Numbered from the stretch's first letter, positions 35,601-43,336 are shown. The stretch: 64,000 nucleotides of DNA from CAZHCA01 sp964530825 (GCA_964530825.1 CAZHCA010000007.1:113451-177450); one strand, 5' to 3'. Program-made: numbers and translations. The notes: generated by a model from the letters alone, not told the origin.

Positions 35601-35828
35601 GAGGTATTGGTCCGTCCGGTTGTCGGCCTGGGCACGCCGGTAGAGGCCATTGACTTCTTCTAAAGCCGATCGGTAGAGGCCACGCCCTTCGAGGGAATCG
35701 ATTTTCACCCAGGTTTTTTGGTATGGGTCATTGGCGGACATAGGCAGGTCATTGGTTTGGAAGCTCGTTAGCAGCAAGGTGAGCCCGAGCAAGGTGAGCA
35801 GTGTCCATGGAAAGTGTCGAAAATTCAT
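29685..35828 (-). CDS. Bacterial alpha-2-macroglobulin family protein
   Basis: A 2047-aa exported protein with an N-terminal signal (HFPWTLLTLLGLTLLLTSFQ). Helical repeats (about 30-370) are followed by many macroglobulin-like beta domains (for example AIYRPGQTAYFKGIALRQDL and YFRMEEYKRPKFEVSLP), a bait/ANA-type segment, and the thioester-region helical domain. The thioester motif reads QCSEQ with Cys1498, keeping the C-x-E-Q residues needed to form the bond. The closing domain (LKDTRAAALEPIS) is present. Such proteins trap external proteases or protect the envelope. In Proteobacteria a partner pbpC is often adjacent; none is seen here. An Ala/Pro-rich linker with charged residues lies at about 1205-1240. 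Confidence 0.93.
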   Translation of the reverse strand: MNFRHFPWTLLTLLGLTLLLTSFQTNDLPMSANDPYQKTWVKIDSLEGRGLYRSALEEVNGLYRRAQADNRTDQYLKAVMYQARFTQMLEEEGIQQAVDLVRRELQQAGFPAKPVLQSILAEAIQKYADQYYYRFEQRTAVADDNSDDIQTWSLAKLHQRSRQLYLASLEEERTLTYPIDRLPAIVDTGVSAGALRPTLFDFLAQRAIVHLKSPTNYLTEPVYGFRMDNPDLLQPASGFVDMPLETADTLSDQHRVLKIYQQLLSLHEGDGTPAAYVHADLSRLQFVYDNAAFAGKATAYRQALEHLLENAPDHPVRAEIYYKLAQHLASDYKTAYQENPVRDNPVYDYPQRAKALCEQAIATYPGSYGAQRCQSLLVDITRRNMILSVPEVIVPNQPELVGLTFTNLNRLYLKIYRIAEGQFREIRSIYDPEEKIKRLEQLELVRAWEQSIPNEGDYWTHHSELALEPLPEGYYLLLASNNEALSDTTSVYEFTGFVSSHISVLRRQEGSQTTFLVTDRQTGAPLANVTAEVFVDKYRRATRDYRREKVDEYQSDKNGFIRTDFKQDNYIELRFHKGRDTLFLRQQVYNYFNRSYNYNPERQMTHFFLDRAIYRPGQTAYFKGIALRQDLEPNSRPEILPNRSVTVTLIDANGQEVSRQDLQTNAYGSFNGSFILPQRGLRGQFSIRSSIGNAVKYFRMEEYKRPKFEVSLPSPEGDYQINDEITVEGNAKAYAGNAIERAEVVYQVKREARFPFWPWWRGYFPPSRGSSQVLAQGTTTTDEQGKFKITFPALPDPNLDPDERPIYTYQVKADVIDITGETHSATLNLRLGYQGLQFQVDIPKEVDNKKPLDLRVLATNLQGTPQAVDIEYAILPLDRPTDAIFIDRYWQKPDRWIIPKQQYHKDFPHYAYQNEDDIASWKRGVSMSSGKISGNAETFKKLDIDGWDAGHYLLVLNATDSKARPVELEYYFQVYDSQAGKLPSGVAHWGRLEETRLEPGQQAQLQIATGYRQQPVLLEITRGTEVLRQEWITANDWERIRYKVKEADRGNLHFLLTSNRNNREDQQSFTLEVPFSNKKLDISYETFRDHLLPGEQEEWRIKISGPDKEAAAAEVVATLYDASLEQFASNTWSFPIYPNRLGHSNQWMALNYRVRKVNWRQAVVEIPTLQTRRLPQLINYWSFGRRVFGQDVGLRSRTSGIIIDPETYEYNAAASPPPPASYNEAAPESMAKKTRDVKEVEDVAPRKGPLSDTAETDPFANIPVRTNLDETVFFLPDLRTDEEGSIIIRFTMNEALTRWRFLGLAHTKDLKYGRTENTVVTQKPLMIVPNAPRFFREGDRMEYTAKVTNLSDSTLTGQARLDLSNTLNEQSLNDSYALADSTKSFTLEPGRSQDLRWSINIPKSGPSLVTHRVVAQAGDYADGEASSLPVLTNRVLVTETLPLSVRKGQTKTFTHESLATADRSPTLEHKTLTLEFTANPAWLAVKALPYLMEYPHQCSEQIFSRYYANTLAAQVANAHPKIKHVFEAWKIQDTDALESELMKNQELKSAILEETPWVMAAQTESEQRKRIGLLFDLNRMAAEQEKALAQLQERQEADGGFAWFPGGRSNWYITQHLVTGFGHLDALGVKDYPYWVNRALYFVDEQANDYYRQLKAKAKKGDSSLNDDHLSALIIHYLYARSFYPEGNEEIPISEALEFFKDQARKYWTDRSIYQQGMIALALSRMGDVETPDAIIASLEERALHREELGMYWNYSSGFYWYQAPIETHSLMIEVFDQVAQDPAAVEELQLWLLKNKETNHWKTTKATAEAVYALLLTTPGDSWVQDVEQIDIDFQQAPKSTYQSQLKAAMDQAEAGTGYFKASWTGDAVSTDFASVRVRNKNEVPAWGALYWQYLEDMGRVDAFEKTPLKLQKALYQKVNTDRGEELRPINEDDRLEPGELLTVRLELRVDRDMEYVHLKDTRAAALEPISTLSQYRFQDGLGYYESPGDAATHFFMAYLPKGNYVFEYDLRVVHRGTFSNGLSSIQCMYAPAYTSHSQGQQIVVD

Positions 35829-36064
35829 AATCTTGATTTAGCAACGTTTCTACTTGATGAAGCAGGATGCACATGCGGGCCATTTCCCGTGACGCCCATC
35901 CCGGTCTAAGGATGAGCATTTTCGATAAAATACACAAAATGAAGCTGAAGGCGAATCAATTTTCCCATAATTGCCTTTTAGGTGCCACCTTTATCTGGTC
36001 TACCTTAAGGAAGGCCGCCAAAAAGCAACGACCTTCCCTTTTGAAATATTGCAAACGACTGATG

Positions 36065-37135
36065 TCAGGCCCCAGCGGGCGAAAAGCGGTTAATATGGAC
36101 CGCCTCATCGATCGGAGTATTGTTGGTGAGGTGGTCAACCAGCTGACGGGCGAAAAACGGCCCCAACGAAGCACCCTTTGTGCCGAGCCCGTTGAAGAGG
36201 TATAGCGCAGGGTGCTCGGGATGAGGACCTAGAAAAGGGCGGCGGTCCTTTACCGTGGGTCGCACGGCGGCTAAGTGCCGGACGACCTCATAGGGCGTGC
36301 GCAGAATATCGTCGAGGCGTTCGCGCAAAAAGGTGCCGCCTTCCTGGGTAGGAGTAACGTCGGAGAAATTATGCTGGTAGTTCGAGCCGACCCAGTAGGT
36401 TCCGTCGGGCAGGGGTACGATGAATACCCGATGCTTCAGAATCTTATCGAACCGTACTTCGGGTAGACGGATCAACAGTACCTCTCCTTTGGCGCCTCCG
36501 AAAGGCAGGTAATTGAAATAGGGATTGAATCTGGCGGCATATCCTTCGCAAAAGATACAGCGCCGGGCGCTTATGCGGCGGTAGCGAACCCCGTGGACGC
36601 CTACGTTGAGCTCCTTGGGGTCCATGCGTTCGGGGATCAATAGATTTCGTGCGTCCAGCCAATCGCGGAAGGCCTGGGCCAGCGTACCGATATTGACCTG
36701 TGCGCTGTGTCGTACTTCGCCGTAGCTGAAAGCGGGGGTGGTGTAGTGGGCGTAATTTCCAATATCGACTTCTTCCTGGAAATAAGGCTGGTAGCCGGGT
36801 TCAGTACTCCTGGCCCACCAGTCATTTTCTTCCCGTTGGTTGAACAGCGCACGTAGGATGGGATTGGGGTGAAAAATGCGGATACCAAGCATAGATTCCA
36901 ATGTGGTAAAGGTCGTTCTTGCCGCCGGCAGGATTTCGTCGAACCGCCACGATTTGACGTAACGCCGCCCGGTGATAGGATTGATTAGCCCCGCTGCTAC
37001 CTGGGTGGCGGCTGCCGGAGAGGGCTCGTCCACTACTAGGAAGGACTTACCTGCCTGGTGCAGAAAAAAGGCCATCAGAGTGCCGGCCAAGCCCTGGCCG
37101 ATAATCAAATATTCCGTTTCCCGGGTGGTTTCCAT
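36065..37135 (-). CDS. FAD-dependent oxidoreductase of the DAO family
   Basis: A 356-aa flavoprotein with an N-terminal dinucleotide-binding motif (LIIGQGLAGTLMAFFLHQAG) and the DAO-type VAAGLINPITGRRYVKSW that follows. Late in the protein come VRHLAAVRPTVKDRRPFLG and LFNGLGTKGASLGPFFA, as in DadA/ThiO/MnmC-C type enzymes. Substrate unknown; a D-amino acid or glycine-like oxidase is possible. It shares a TAATG start/stop overlap with the upstream MmcQ-like gene, so the two are co-translated. Confidence 0.86.
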   Translation of the reverse strand: METTRETEYLIIGQGLAGTLMAFFLHQAGKSFLVVDEPSPAAATQVAAGLINPITGRRYVKSWRFDEILPAARTTFTTLESMLGIRIFHPNPILRALFNQREENDWWARSTEPGYQPYFQEEVDIGNYAHYTTPAFSYGEVRHSAQVNIGTLAQAFRDWLDARNLLIPERMDPKELNVGVHGVRYRRISARRCIFCEGYAARFNPYFNYLPFGGAKGEVLLIRLPEVRFDKILKHRVFIVPLPDGTYWVGSNYQHNFSDVTPTQEGGTFLRERLDDILRTPYEVVRHLAAVRPTVKDRRPFLGPHPEHPALYLFNGLGTKGASLGPFFARQLVDHLTNNTPIDEAVHINRFSPAGA

Positions 37136-37494
37136 TACTCCATCTTGTTTAGCAAGTCGCGATCCCGTTTGGGTAGTTTTTGAACAACCAGATCATAAGA
37201 ATGATCGATCAATTCGATCAATAGCGTCTCTTCCAGTTCGCCATCGAACTGTACGGTATTCCAGTGGCGCTTGTTCATGTGGTAGCCGGGCCGGACATCA
37301 GTGTACTGTTCTCGCAATTCAATGGCCCGCTGGGGGTCGCATTTGAGGTTGACGGTGAAGGGTTCTGCATCAAGTCCTGTTGCGGCAAACATTTTGCCCA
37401 TGACCTTAAAAACCAGGGTCTGGTCGTCGAAGGGCAAGGTTTCCTCCACTCCCGGTTTGGACAGGCAGTACGCCCGAAAAGCTTCAATGTGCAT
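37135..37494 (-). CDS. MmcQ/YjbR family protein
   Basis: A 119-aa protein with the family pattern: FRAYCLSKPGVEETLPFD at the N-terminus, VFKVMGKMFA in the middle and NKRHWNTVQFDG late. The MmcQ/YjbR fold resembles DNA-binding CyaY-like domains, but the biological role is unclear. It is the first gene of a two-gene operon with the DAO-type oxidoreductase. A TATCTTTG promoter box lies 26 bp upstream of the ATG. Confidence 0.9.
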   Translation of the reverse strand: MHIEAFRAYCLSKPGVEETLPFDDQTLVFKVMGKMFAATGLDAEPFTVNLKCDPQRAIELREQYTDVRPGYHMNKRHWNTVQFDGELEETLLIELIDHSYDLVVQKLPKRDRDLLNKME

Positions 37495-37520
37495 AGGCTT
37501 AGAAATTTAAGCTGTTGGCT

Positions 37521-37528
37521 CAAAGATA
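37521..37528 (-). promoter_or_regulatory. Bacteroidota -7 promoter box (TATCTTTG) for the mmcQ-like operon
   Basis: On the minus strand TATCTTTG matches TAnnTTTG and lies 26 bp before the start. It is preceded 12 nt upstream by another CTTTG, which is too close for a standard -33 element. Confidence 0.55.
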
Positions 37529-37628
37529 ATTGTTGCCGGACAAAGATGGCTCCCGGGTGTTGACTGGGTTGTCGCCCGCCCTATCGCCTTTTTCCTTGCT
37601 GCAAGCTCTTCCCATCCGCTTCATTCCT

Positions 37629-37636
37629 TATCTTTG
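37629..37636 (+). promoter_or_regulatory. Bacteroidota -7 promoter box (TATCTTTG) for pyrR-pyrB
   Basis: TATCTTTG matches TAnnTTTG perfectly. It ends only 6 nt before the pyrR ATG (37643), so transcription would begin at or next to the start codon. It is divergent from the identical box at 37521-37528. Confidence 0.5.
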
Positions 37637-37642
37637 TTACCT

Positions 37643-38203
37643 ATGGAAAAAGGACGCATCATTCTGGGCCCAGAGAAGTTTGCGCTGACCATTGAGCGCC
37701 TGTGTTACGAGCTGATCGAGGAATACGACACCTTTGAGCGCACCTGCGTGATCGGCATCCAGCCGCGTGGCGTCTTGCTGGCGAATCGGATTGTAGAGCG
37801 GCTGCGTACCATTGCCAAAGTGCCGGATTTGCTCTACGGCAAGCTAGACATTACTTTTTATCGCGATGATTTTCGCACGCGGGAAAAGCCACTGAAAGCT
37901 TCCCCCACCGAAATAGATTTTCTGGTGGAAAACCGCAAGGTTATTCTGGTTGATGATGTGTTGTACAGCGGACGGACGGTGCAGGCGGCCCTTACCGCTC
38001 TCAATCACTACGGTCGGCCGCAAAGGGTCGAGCTGGCGGTACTGGTCGATCGCCGTTTTAATCGCCACCTGCCGATCAAGGCGGATTTTATCGGGATGAC
38101 GGTCGATGCCCTCGACGAAGCCTACGTCGCAGTCGATTGGTCGCCCGGCGACGTGGGCGGTCGCATTGTGTTGTACAGTAGTAAGAAAGAGGCGAAAGCA
38201 TAA
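37643..38203 (+). CDS. pyrR: Bifunctional pyrimidine regulatory protein / uracil phosphoribosyltransferase PyrR
   Basis: A 186-aa phosphoribosyltransferase-fold protein. The PRPP-binding motif is VILVDDVLYSGRTVQAAL, and the N-terminal IGIQPRGVLLANRI and the C-terminal VDALDEAYVAV are typical of PyrR. In Firmicutes PyrR binds pyr-operon mRNA to cause attenuation and also converts uracil to UMP. I chose the ATG at 37643: an in-frame TTG at 37634 overlaps the TATCTTTG promoter box. pyrB follows 4 bp later, so they are co-transcribed. There is almost no leader for an attenuator here, so RNA-based autoregulation at this site is doubtful. Confidence 0.93.
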   Translation: MEKGRIILGPEKFALTIERLCYELIEEYDTFERTCVIGIQPRGVLLANRIVERLRTIAKVPDLLYGKLDITFYRDDFRTREKPLKASPTEIDFLVENRKVILVDDVLYSGRTVQAALTALNHYGRPQRVELAVLVDRRFNRHLPIKADFIGMTVDALDEAYVAVDWSPGDVGGRIVLYSSKKEAKA

Positions 38204-38207
38204 GCTT

Positions 38208-39164
38208 ATGACAACTATCACACAATCGCTCAGTACACCGCACTTGCTCGGTATCAAGGATCTGACGGAGGAAGATTTGCGGCTTATTTTTCGAACCACC
38301 GCCGATTTTAAAGCGGTGATCAACCGGCCAATCAAAAAAGTGCCCTCCTTGCGCGACGTGACGGTAGCCAACTTGTTTTTTGAAAACTCGACCCGCACTC
38401 GCATCTCTTTCGAACTAGCTGAGAAGCGGCTCTCTGCCGACACGGTGAATTTTTCCGCCTCCTCGTCATCGGTCAAAAAGGGGGAGACCTTGCTCGATAC
38501 GGTCACTAATATTCTGTCGATGAAAGTCGATATGGTAGTCATCCGGCACCCGGCGCCGGGTGCGCCCCGCTTTTTATCCCAACATATCGACGCTAACATC
38601 ATCAATGCCGGCGACGGTACCCACGAACATCCGACCCAAGCCTTGCTCGATGCTTTTTCCATGCAGGAAAGGGTGGGCGACCTGGAGGGGAAAAAAGTAG
38701 CTATTGTGGGCGATATTCTGCATTCGCGGGTAGCGCTCAGTAATATCTTTTGCCTGACCAAACTCGGGGCCCAGGTAAAGGTATGCGGTCCGCCCACCCT
38801 CATCCCCAAGTATATTGGGGAGTTGGGTGTGGAGGTAAGCCACCGGATCGGCGAAACGCTAGAGTGGTGCGATATCGCCAACATCCTGCGCATTCAGCTA
38901 GAACGCCAGGATATCCGGTATTTTCCCTCTCTGCGCGAGTACGCCCAGTATTTTGGAGTGAATAAACGATTGCTCGAAGGGCTGGGAAAGCCCATCGTGA
39001 TCATGCACCCCGGGCCGATCAACCGGGGCGTGGAGATCACCAGCGATGTGGCCGATAGCGACCACTCCATCATTCTGGATCAGGTGGAAAACGGGGTAGC
39101 AGTGCGTATGGCGGTTCTGTATTTACTGGCAGCCACCCGCACCGGCGATTTCGATAAAAAATAA
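38208..39164 (+). CDS. pyrB: Aspartate carbamoyltransferase catalytic subunit PyrB
   Basis: A 318-aa enzyme condensing carbamoyl phosphate and L-aspartate in de novo pyrimidine synthesis. The carbamoyl-phosphate loop ENSTRTRISFE is present, along with GDGTHEHPTQALLDA and the aspartate-site HPGPINRGVE. The start at 38208 places the ATG 4 bp after pyrR and gives the normal family length; an upstream extension would overlap pyrR. No pyrI regulatory subunit gene is nearby. Confidence 0.97.
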   Translation: MTTITQSLSTPHLLGIKDLTEEDLRLIFRTTADFKAVINRPIKKVPSLRDVTVANLFFENSTRTRISFELAEKRLSADTVNFSASSSSVKKGETLLDTVTNILSMKVDMVVIRHPAPGAPRFLSQHIDANIINAGDGTHEHPTQALLDAFSMQERVGDLEGKKVAIVGDILHSRVALSNIFCLTKLGAQVKVCGPPTLIPKYIGELGVEVSHRIGETLEWCDIANILRIQLERQDIRYFPSLREYAQYFGVNKRLLEGLGKPIVIMHPGPINRGVEITSDVADSDHSIILDQVENGVAVRMAVLYLLAATRTGDFDKK

Positions 39165-39242
39165 TGCGGTACCTGCAACGTTGAAGGGGGGAGAACCATT
39201 TGGGGCTGTTGCCCGTTTTTGCCCTTGTAATGAACTATCAAT

Positions 39243-40703
39243 ATGAAAAAGTTTGGATTGATGAAAGGTTTTACTTGTCTGCTGACCATCTTATGCCTCA
39301 GTACTTTCGCGAGCCTGGACGGACAGGTGGGCTACCGGATTGAGGTGGAACTGAATAACTACGACCAGCAGGAACTCTACCTGGGCTATTACTTCGGTAA
39401 TAATACTTACCTCAACGATACAGCCCGTTTGAATGCAAATGGCCGCTTTGTATTCGAAGGGGAAGAACCACTAGCCGGCGGGGTCTACCTCTTGGTGATG
39501 GCACCTGATAATCAGTACTTTCAAATTCTGGTCGATCCGGATAACCAAAAGTTCTCCCTCAAAGGAACGGCACCCGACCCAACTGCAGATGTTCAATTCG
39601 AGGGCTCGATCGACAACAACCTATTCTACGATTATCTGCGCTTTCTGGGTGATCGCCGCCCCCAAGCTGAGAAGCTACGTGCAGATATCGAGGCCGAAAT
39701 CGATCCTGGGAAAAAGGCGGCACTCACCTCCGAACTGGAGGATATTACACAATCAGTAGTAGAACGGCAGGAAGCCATCATGCGCGACCACCCCCGTACG
39801 CTTACAGCAGCCATCGTACGCGCCAACCGGTCGGTGCAAATGCCGGAGTTCGATGGTACGGAGGAAGAGCAAACCATGAAGCGTTGGTACTACACGCGCA
39901 ATCACTATTTCGACGACGTCGATCTTTCGGACCCGCGCCTGTTGCGTACGCCTTTTCTGTTTCAGCGCATCGAAGATTATGTGACGAAGCTCCATTATCA
40001 GCATCCCGACTCGATCGTGCAAGCCATCGATACGGTGCTGCAGCGAGCTCGGCCGGCTGAGGAAACCTTCAAATACTACCTAATTCATTTTCTCAATAAG
40101 TACGCCGCCAGCGAAATTGTGGGTATGGATGCGGTCTATGTGCACTTGGCCAAAAACTACTACGGAAAGGGACTGGCTACCTGGTCGGATGAAGAGAATG
40201 TAGAACGCATTCTCAAAAACGCAAAGGAATTAGAACCGACCCTGATCGGCAAAATGGCTCCCGATATTCAATTGCAGAAGCGTGACGGCAGCACTTTTAA
40301 CCTGCACGATATCGAAGCGGCCTACACGGTGCTGTATTTCTGGCGTTACGATTGCGGGCATTGCAAGGAATCGACCCCCCACATGAAGGCTTTCTACGAA
40401 AGCTTTAAAGATAAAGGCGTCGAGCTGGTAGCCGTTTGTTTCAAAGCCAGCGCCGACATACCCAATTGCTGGGACTATATCGATGAAAACGAGATCGGCA
40501 ACTGGACACACGGGGTAGATCCCTACTACCGTTCCCAATTCCCGCAGAAGTACAATCTAAAAACCACCCCACAAATCTTCGTCTTAGACAAAGATAAAGT
40601 CATACGCTCCAAGCGTATCGGTGCCAAGCAGCTAGAAGAGGTGGTGCAGGAGATTATGAACTTCGACGCCGAACAGGACTCGGCCGAGTCGGGCCGGCGA
40701 TAA
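39243..40703 (+). CDS. TlpA-like thioredoxin-family protein with N-terminal DUF4369-like domain
   Basis: A 486-aa exported protein. The N-terminal signal (GFTCLLTILCLSTFASLDGQ) is followed by a DUF4369-like beta domain (about 30-120: YRIEVELNNYDQQELYLGYY), a helical DUF5106-like middle region, and a C-terminal thioredoxin fold from about 335. The redox motif is C371-G-H-C374 in WRYDCGHCKESTP, and the cis-Pro region is LKTTPQIFVLD. Such periplasmic proteins reduce or exchange disulfides, often in cytochrome c or envelope assembly. It is probably monocistronic and ends 3 bp before a convergent SDR gene. Confidence 0.92.
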   Translation: MKKFGLMKGFTCLLTILCLSTFASLDGQVGYRIEVELNNYDQQELYLGYYFGNNTYLNDTARLNANGRFVFEGEEPLAGGVYLLVMAPDNQYFQILVDPDNQKFSLKGTAPDPTADVQFEGSIDNNLFYDYLRFLGDRRPQAEKLRADIEAEIDPGKKAALTSELEDITQSVVERQEAIMRDHPRTLTAAIVRANRSVQMPEFDGTEEEQTMKRWYYTRNHYFDDVDLSDPRLLRTPFLFQRIEDYVTKLHYQHPDSIVQAIDTVLQRARPAEETFKYYLIHFLNKYAASEIVGMDAVYVHLAKNYYGKGLATWSDEENVERILKNAKELEPTLIGKMAPDIQLQKRDGSTFNLHDIEAAYTVLYFWRYDCGHCKESTPHMKAFYESFKDKGVELVAVCFKASADIPNCWDYIDENEIGNWTHGVDPYYRSQFPQKYNLKTTPQIFVLDKDKVIRSKRIGAKQLEEVVQEIMNFDAEQDSAESGRR

Positions 40704-40706
40704 GCA

Positions 40707-41507
40707 TTAGGGCAGGACCTCCATGCCGCGGGCGATGCGCCGGAAAATGTTCGGAAAGAAGCGGTTCAGGTAGATGCCGGCGATTTCGCGTTTGCCGATC
40801 CAGGCTTCGGCCTCCCCCCGGATGATAGCTTTGATCGCTCGCTCGGCGAATACCTCCGGGGTGAAACCACCCTTTTGCGGGTCGCGCCGGATGTTGTTTT
40901 TGGTGCCGTCTCCCTTCAGGGCATTAACGGCTACATTAGTATGTACGTAACCCGGACAAATGACGGTTACCTCGATGTTGTCGCGGTATAATTCGGCACG
41001 CAGGCAGTCGTAAAATCCGTGAAGGGCATGCTTGGAGGCCGCATAACTCGTACGGCCCGGCACGCCCAGTTTACCTAGTACACTACTGATCGCTACAATT
41101 TGTCCGGCCCCTTTTTCCAGCATTACCGGGAGGACCGCCTTGGTAAGGCTCACAGCGCCCAGGAAATTGACATTCATGATTTTTTGGTCGACCTCAAATT
41201 TGGTGTTTTTGCCGAATTCACGCTGTGAGATGCCTGCATTGTTGATGAGCACATCGATCGTTCCCATTTGGACGATGACCGTTTGCACGGTTTGCGGGTG
41301 CTGGTCGAAAGCGGCCACATCCAGCGGCAGGGTCATGGTTTCGGCATTGAATTGCCGGCGGGCCTTATCGCTGACCCGTTCCAGCTCGGCCTGATTGCGG
41401 GCGGAAAGCACCAGTTTGGCACCTGCACGGGCGCAGGCATAAGCGAGGTGTTCACCGATGCCTGAAGAGGCGCCGGTAATCCATATTACTTTGTCGTTCA
41501 AATTCAT
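40707..41507 (-). CDS. SDR family NAD(P)-dependent oxidoreductase
   Basis: A 266-aa classical short-chain dehydrogenase/reductase. The cofactor loop is TGASSGIG (11-18), the structural motif INNAG (88-92), and the catalytic residues are Ser141/142, Tyr155 and Lys159 (YAASK). The C-terminus (GKREIAGIYLNRFFPNIFRR) is weakly amphipathic and may associate with membrane, as in DHRS7-like SDRs. Substrate unknown. It converges on the TlpA-like gene with only 3 bp between stop codons. Confidence 0.92.
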   Translation of the reverse strand: MNLNDKVIWITGASSGIGEHLAYACARAGAKLVLSARNQAELERVSDKARRQFNAETMTLPLDVAAFDQHPQTVQTVIVQMGTIDVLINNAGISQREFGKNTKFEVDQKIMNVNFLGAVSLTKAVLPVMLEKGAGQIVAISSVLGKLGVPGRTSYAASKHALHGFYDCLRAELYRDNIEVTVICPGYVHTNVAVNALKGDGTKNNIRRDPQKGGFTPEVFAERAIKAIIRGEAEAWIGKREIAGIYLNRFFPNIFRRIARGMEVLP

Positions 41508-41696
41508 AATGGTGGTTGATCATCTCGTGAGTAAAGCAGGTTGGTATTGGGATCATTGAATCTTTAAGTCGTTTGCAGGCATTCGGTTTTAGAGTAGTCT
41601 GCTTATTTTAACATTTTATTTCCCGGTTGTTTTCCAAACAGGCCGACGCGGGGGATAGCTACAAATGTTGTAAATTTTTGTAAAATTTGTGAGGAA

Positions 41697-42194
41697 ATGA
41701 AAGAGGTCTATTTTATCCGGCATGCTAAATCGAGTTGGGAACATCCCGGTTTAAACGATATAGAGCGTCCCCTGAATAAACGCGGCAAGCGCGACGCCCC
41801 GTTCATGGCCGAGTTGATGGCTAAGAAAGGTATTCAACCCGATCTTTTGATATCCAGCCCGGCCAAGCGGGCCCTGACTACGGCCAAGCATTTTGCAGCG
41901 GCGTTAGAAATTGCTGAAGCCGATATTGTCGTCAAGCGGGAAATTTACGAAGCTTACACCGAAGAGATCATGGATTTCGTTAAAGAGCTTCCCGAATCGG
42001 CCCAGATTGTTTTTATTTTCGGCCATAATCCCACTTGGAATGCCCTAGCCAACCGGTTTTCGCGCTCACCGATCCAGAATGTGCCCACGACCGGCATTTT
42101 TCAAGTGGTCTCCCCGCATAAAGCCTGGCCCCAGTTTGGTGAATCCGGCACCGAACTGAAGGCCTTTTACTATCCCAAACAATTTTTTAGCTGA
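41697..42194 (+). CDS. SixA-type histidine phosphatase
   Basis: A 165-aa histidine-acid phosphatase. The phospho-acceptor motif is FIRHAKSSW (catalytic His8), followed by RGKRDAPFMAELM and DLLISSPAKRALTTA, with the second histidine in FGHNPTWN. This is the SixA layout, a family that dephosphorylates His-containing phosphotransfer proteins, though bacterial members can act on other phosphoesters. The stop overlaps the start of the next gene (TGATG). The AT-rich upstream region has TAAATTTTTG and TAAAATTTG near-matches to the TAnnTTTG box with spacers that are too long. Confidence 0.9.
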   Translation: MKEVYFIRHAKSSWEHPGLNDIERPLNKRGKRDAPFMAELMAKKGIQPDLLISSPAKRALTTAKHFAAALEIAEADIVVKREIYEAYTEEIMDFVKELPESAQIVFIFGHNPTWNALANRFSRSPIQNVPTTGIFQVVSPHKAWPQFGESGTELKAFYYPKQFFS

Positions 42195-42514
42195 TGCACT
42201 TAAGGTGGTTATTTCTGGCCCTTACAGCCTGGTGGATGCTGGCCGGCTGCGGCGAAGAAGCGGAACCGCTTCCCATCGAAAAGACAAAACTGAAAGCCAT
42301 CCTGGTCGACGTACACGTGGCCGAAGCCGCCCTTTCGAACCTCTACGGTCCCGTGCGCGACAGCATGGCCACTATCTACTACGAAGAGATCTGCACGATA
42401 CACGAAATTTCTCGTTCCGAACTGGATACGACGCTCGAACGATTGCGCCGCGACCCCGATCTGCTCTACAAAACCTACGAAGAGGTAATGGAAGCTCTGG
42501 AAATGCGAAAGTAA
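42194..42514 (+). CDS. DUF4296 domain-containing lipoprotein
   Basis: A 106-aa protein with an N-terminal lipoprotein signal (FLALTAWWMLAGC, lipobox LAGC). It contains the DUF4296 pattern of Bacteroidota (KLKAILVDVHVAEAALSN, then YYEEICTIHEISRSELD). Function unknown; probably attached to the outer or inner membrane. It overlaps the SixA gene by 1 base (TGATG), so the two are co-translated. Confidence 0.85.
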   Translation: MHLRWLFLALTAWWMLAGCGEEAEPLPIEKTKLKAILVDVHVAEAALSNLYGPVRDSMATIYYEEICTIHEISRSELDTTLERLRRDPDLLYKTYEEVMEALEMRK

Positions 42515-42591
42515 GCTGTGGAAAACGACTGCCCGTTTAATGTAAGAGATTTATTAACTTGCCTTTGCGTTAGCCTACACATCAACTTACT

Positions 42592-43275
42592 ATGTCTGTA
42601 CCCAAAATTCTTATCGTCGACGATGAGCCCGATATCTTGGACTTCCTGCGCTATAATCTAGAGCGGGAGGGATATAAAGTATTGACGGCGTCGGATGGAG
42701 AAAACGGCGTTTCGCTCGCCGAACAGGAAAAACCGGATCTCATCATCCTAGATATCATGATGCCCAAGATGGACGGGGTAGAGGTCTGCCGTACCTTGCG
42801 CGCTAAGCCGGAACTGGACAACACCGTGGTGGCTTTCCTCACGGCCCGCGAAGAGGACTATTCGCAGATCGCCGCACTCGATGTCGGCGGGGATGATTAC
42901 ATCACCAAGCCGATCCGTCCTCGGGTGTTCGTCAGTCGGGTCAAAGCCTTGCTGCGGCGCAGCAAACGTCAAGAACAGGTGGAGGAAGCCAACGTCATCG
43001 TCATGGGCGACCTGGCGATCGACCGCGAACGGGTGAGCGTACGCCAGGGCGACCAGGTCATCGACTTGGCTAAAAAGGAATTCGAGCTGCTTTATCTGCT
43101 GGTATCTAAGCCTGGCAAGGTATTTTCTCGCGAAGAGATTTTCAACAAGGTCTGGGGCACCGATGTTATTGTTGGGAACCGAACAATTGATGTCCACATC
43201 CGGAAACTTCGAGAAAAAATTGGCGATCACTACATCAAGACCATCAAGGGCATCGGGTATAAGTTTGAATTCTAG
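42592..43275 (+). CDS. OmpR/PhoB-family response regulator
   Basis: A 227-aa regulator. The receiver domain has D10/D11, phospho-acceptor Asp54 (IILDIMMPKMDG), Thr84 and Lys106 (YITKP). The C-terminal winged-helix domain (about 130-227) includes LAKKEFELLYLLVSKPG and ends YIKTIKGIGYKFEF, as in PhoB. Together with the PhoR-like kinase that follows by 61 bp it forms a two-component system. Phosphate or envelope sensing is possible but not shown by context. Confidence 0.94.
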   Translation: MSVPKILIVDDEPDILDFLRYNLEREGYKVLTASDGENGVSLAEQEKPDLIILDIMMPKMDGVEVCRTLRAKPELDNTVVAFLTAREEDYSQIAALDVGGDDYITKPIRPRVFVSRVKALLRRSKRQEQVEEANVIVMGDLAIDRERVSVRQGDQVIDLAKKEFELLYLLVSKPGKVFSREEIFNKVWGTDVIVGNRTIDVHIRKLREKIGDHYIKTIKGIGYKFEF

Positions 43276-43336
43276 CGGCCCCGGATGCCCGGAATGAAGA
43301 GCTATCCGTTGCTCGTGCCACGGCAACTGCTTCGTT

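Noticed and set aside
38106..38207. Upstream start for pyrB
   Set aside because: It would overlap pyrR by about 100 bp; the ATG at 38208 follows the pyrR stop and gives the normal length.
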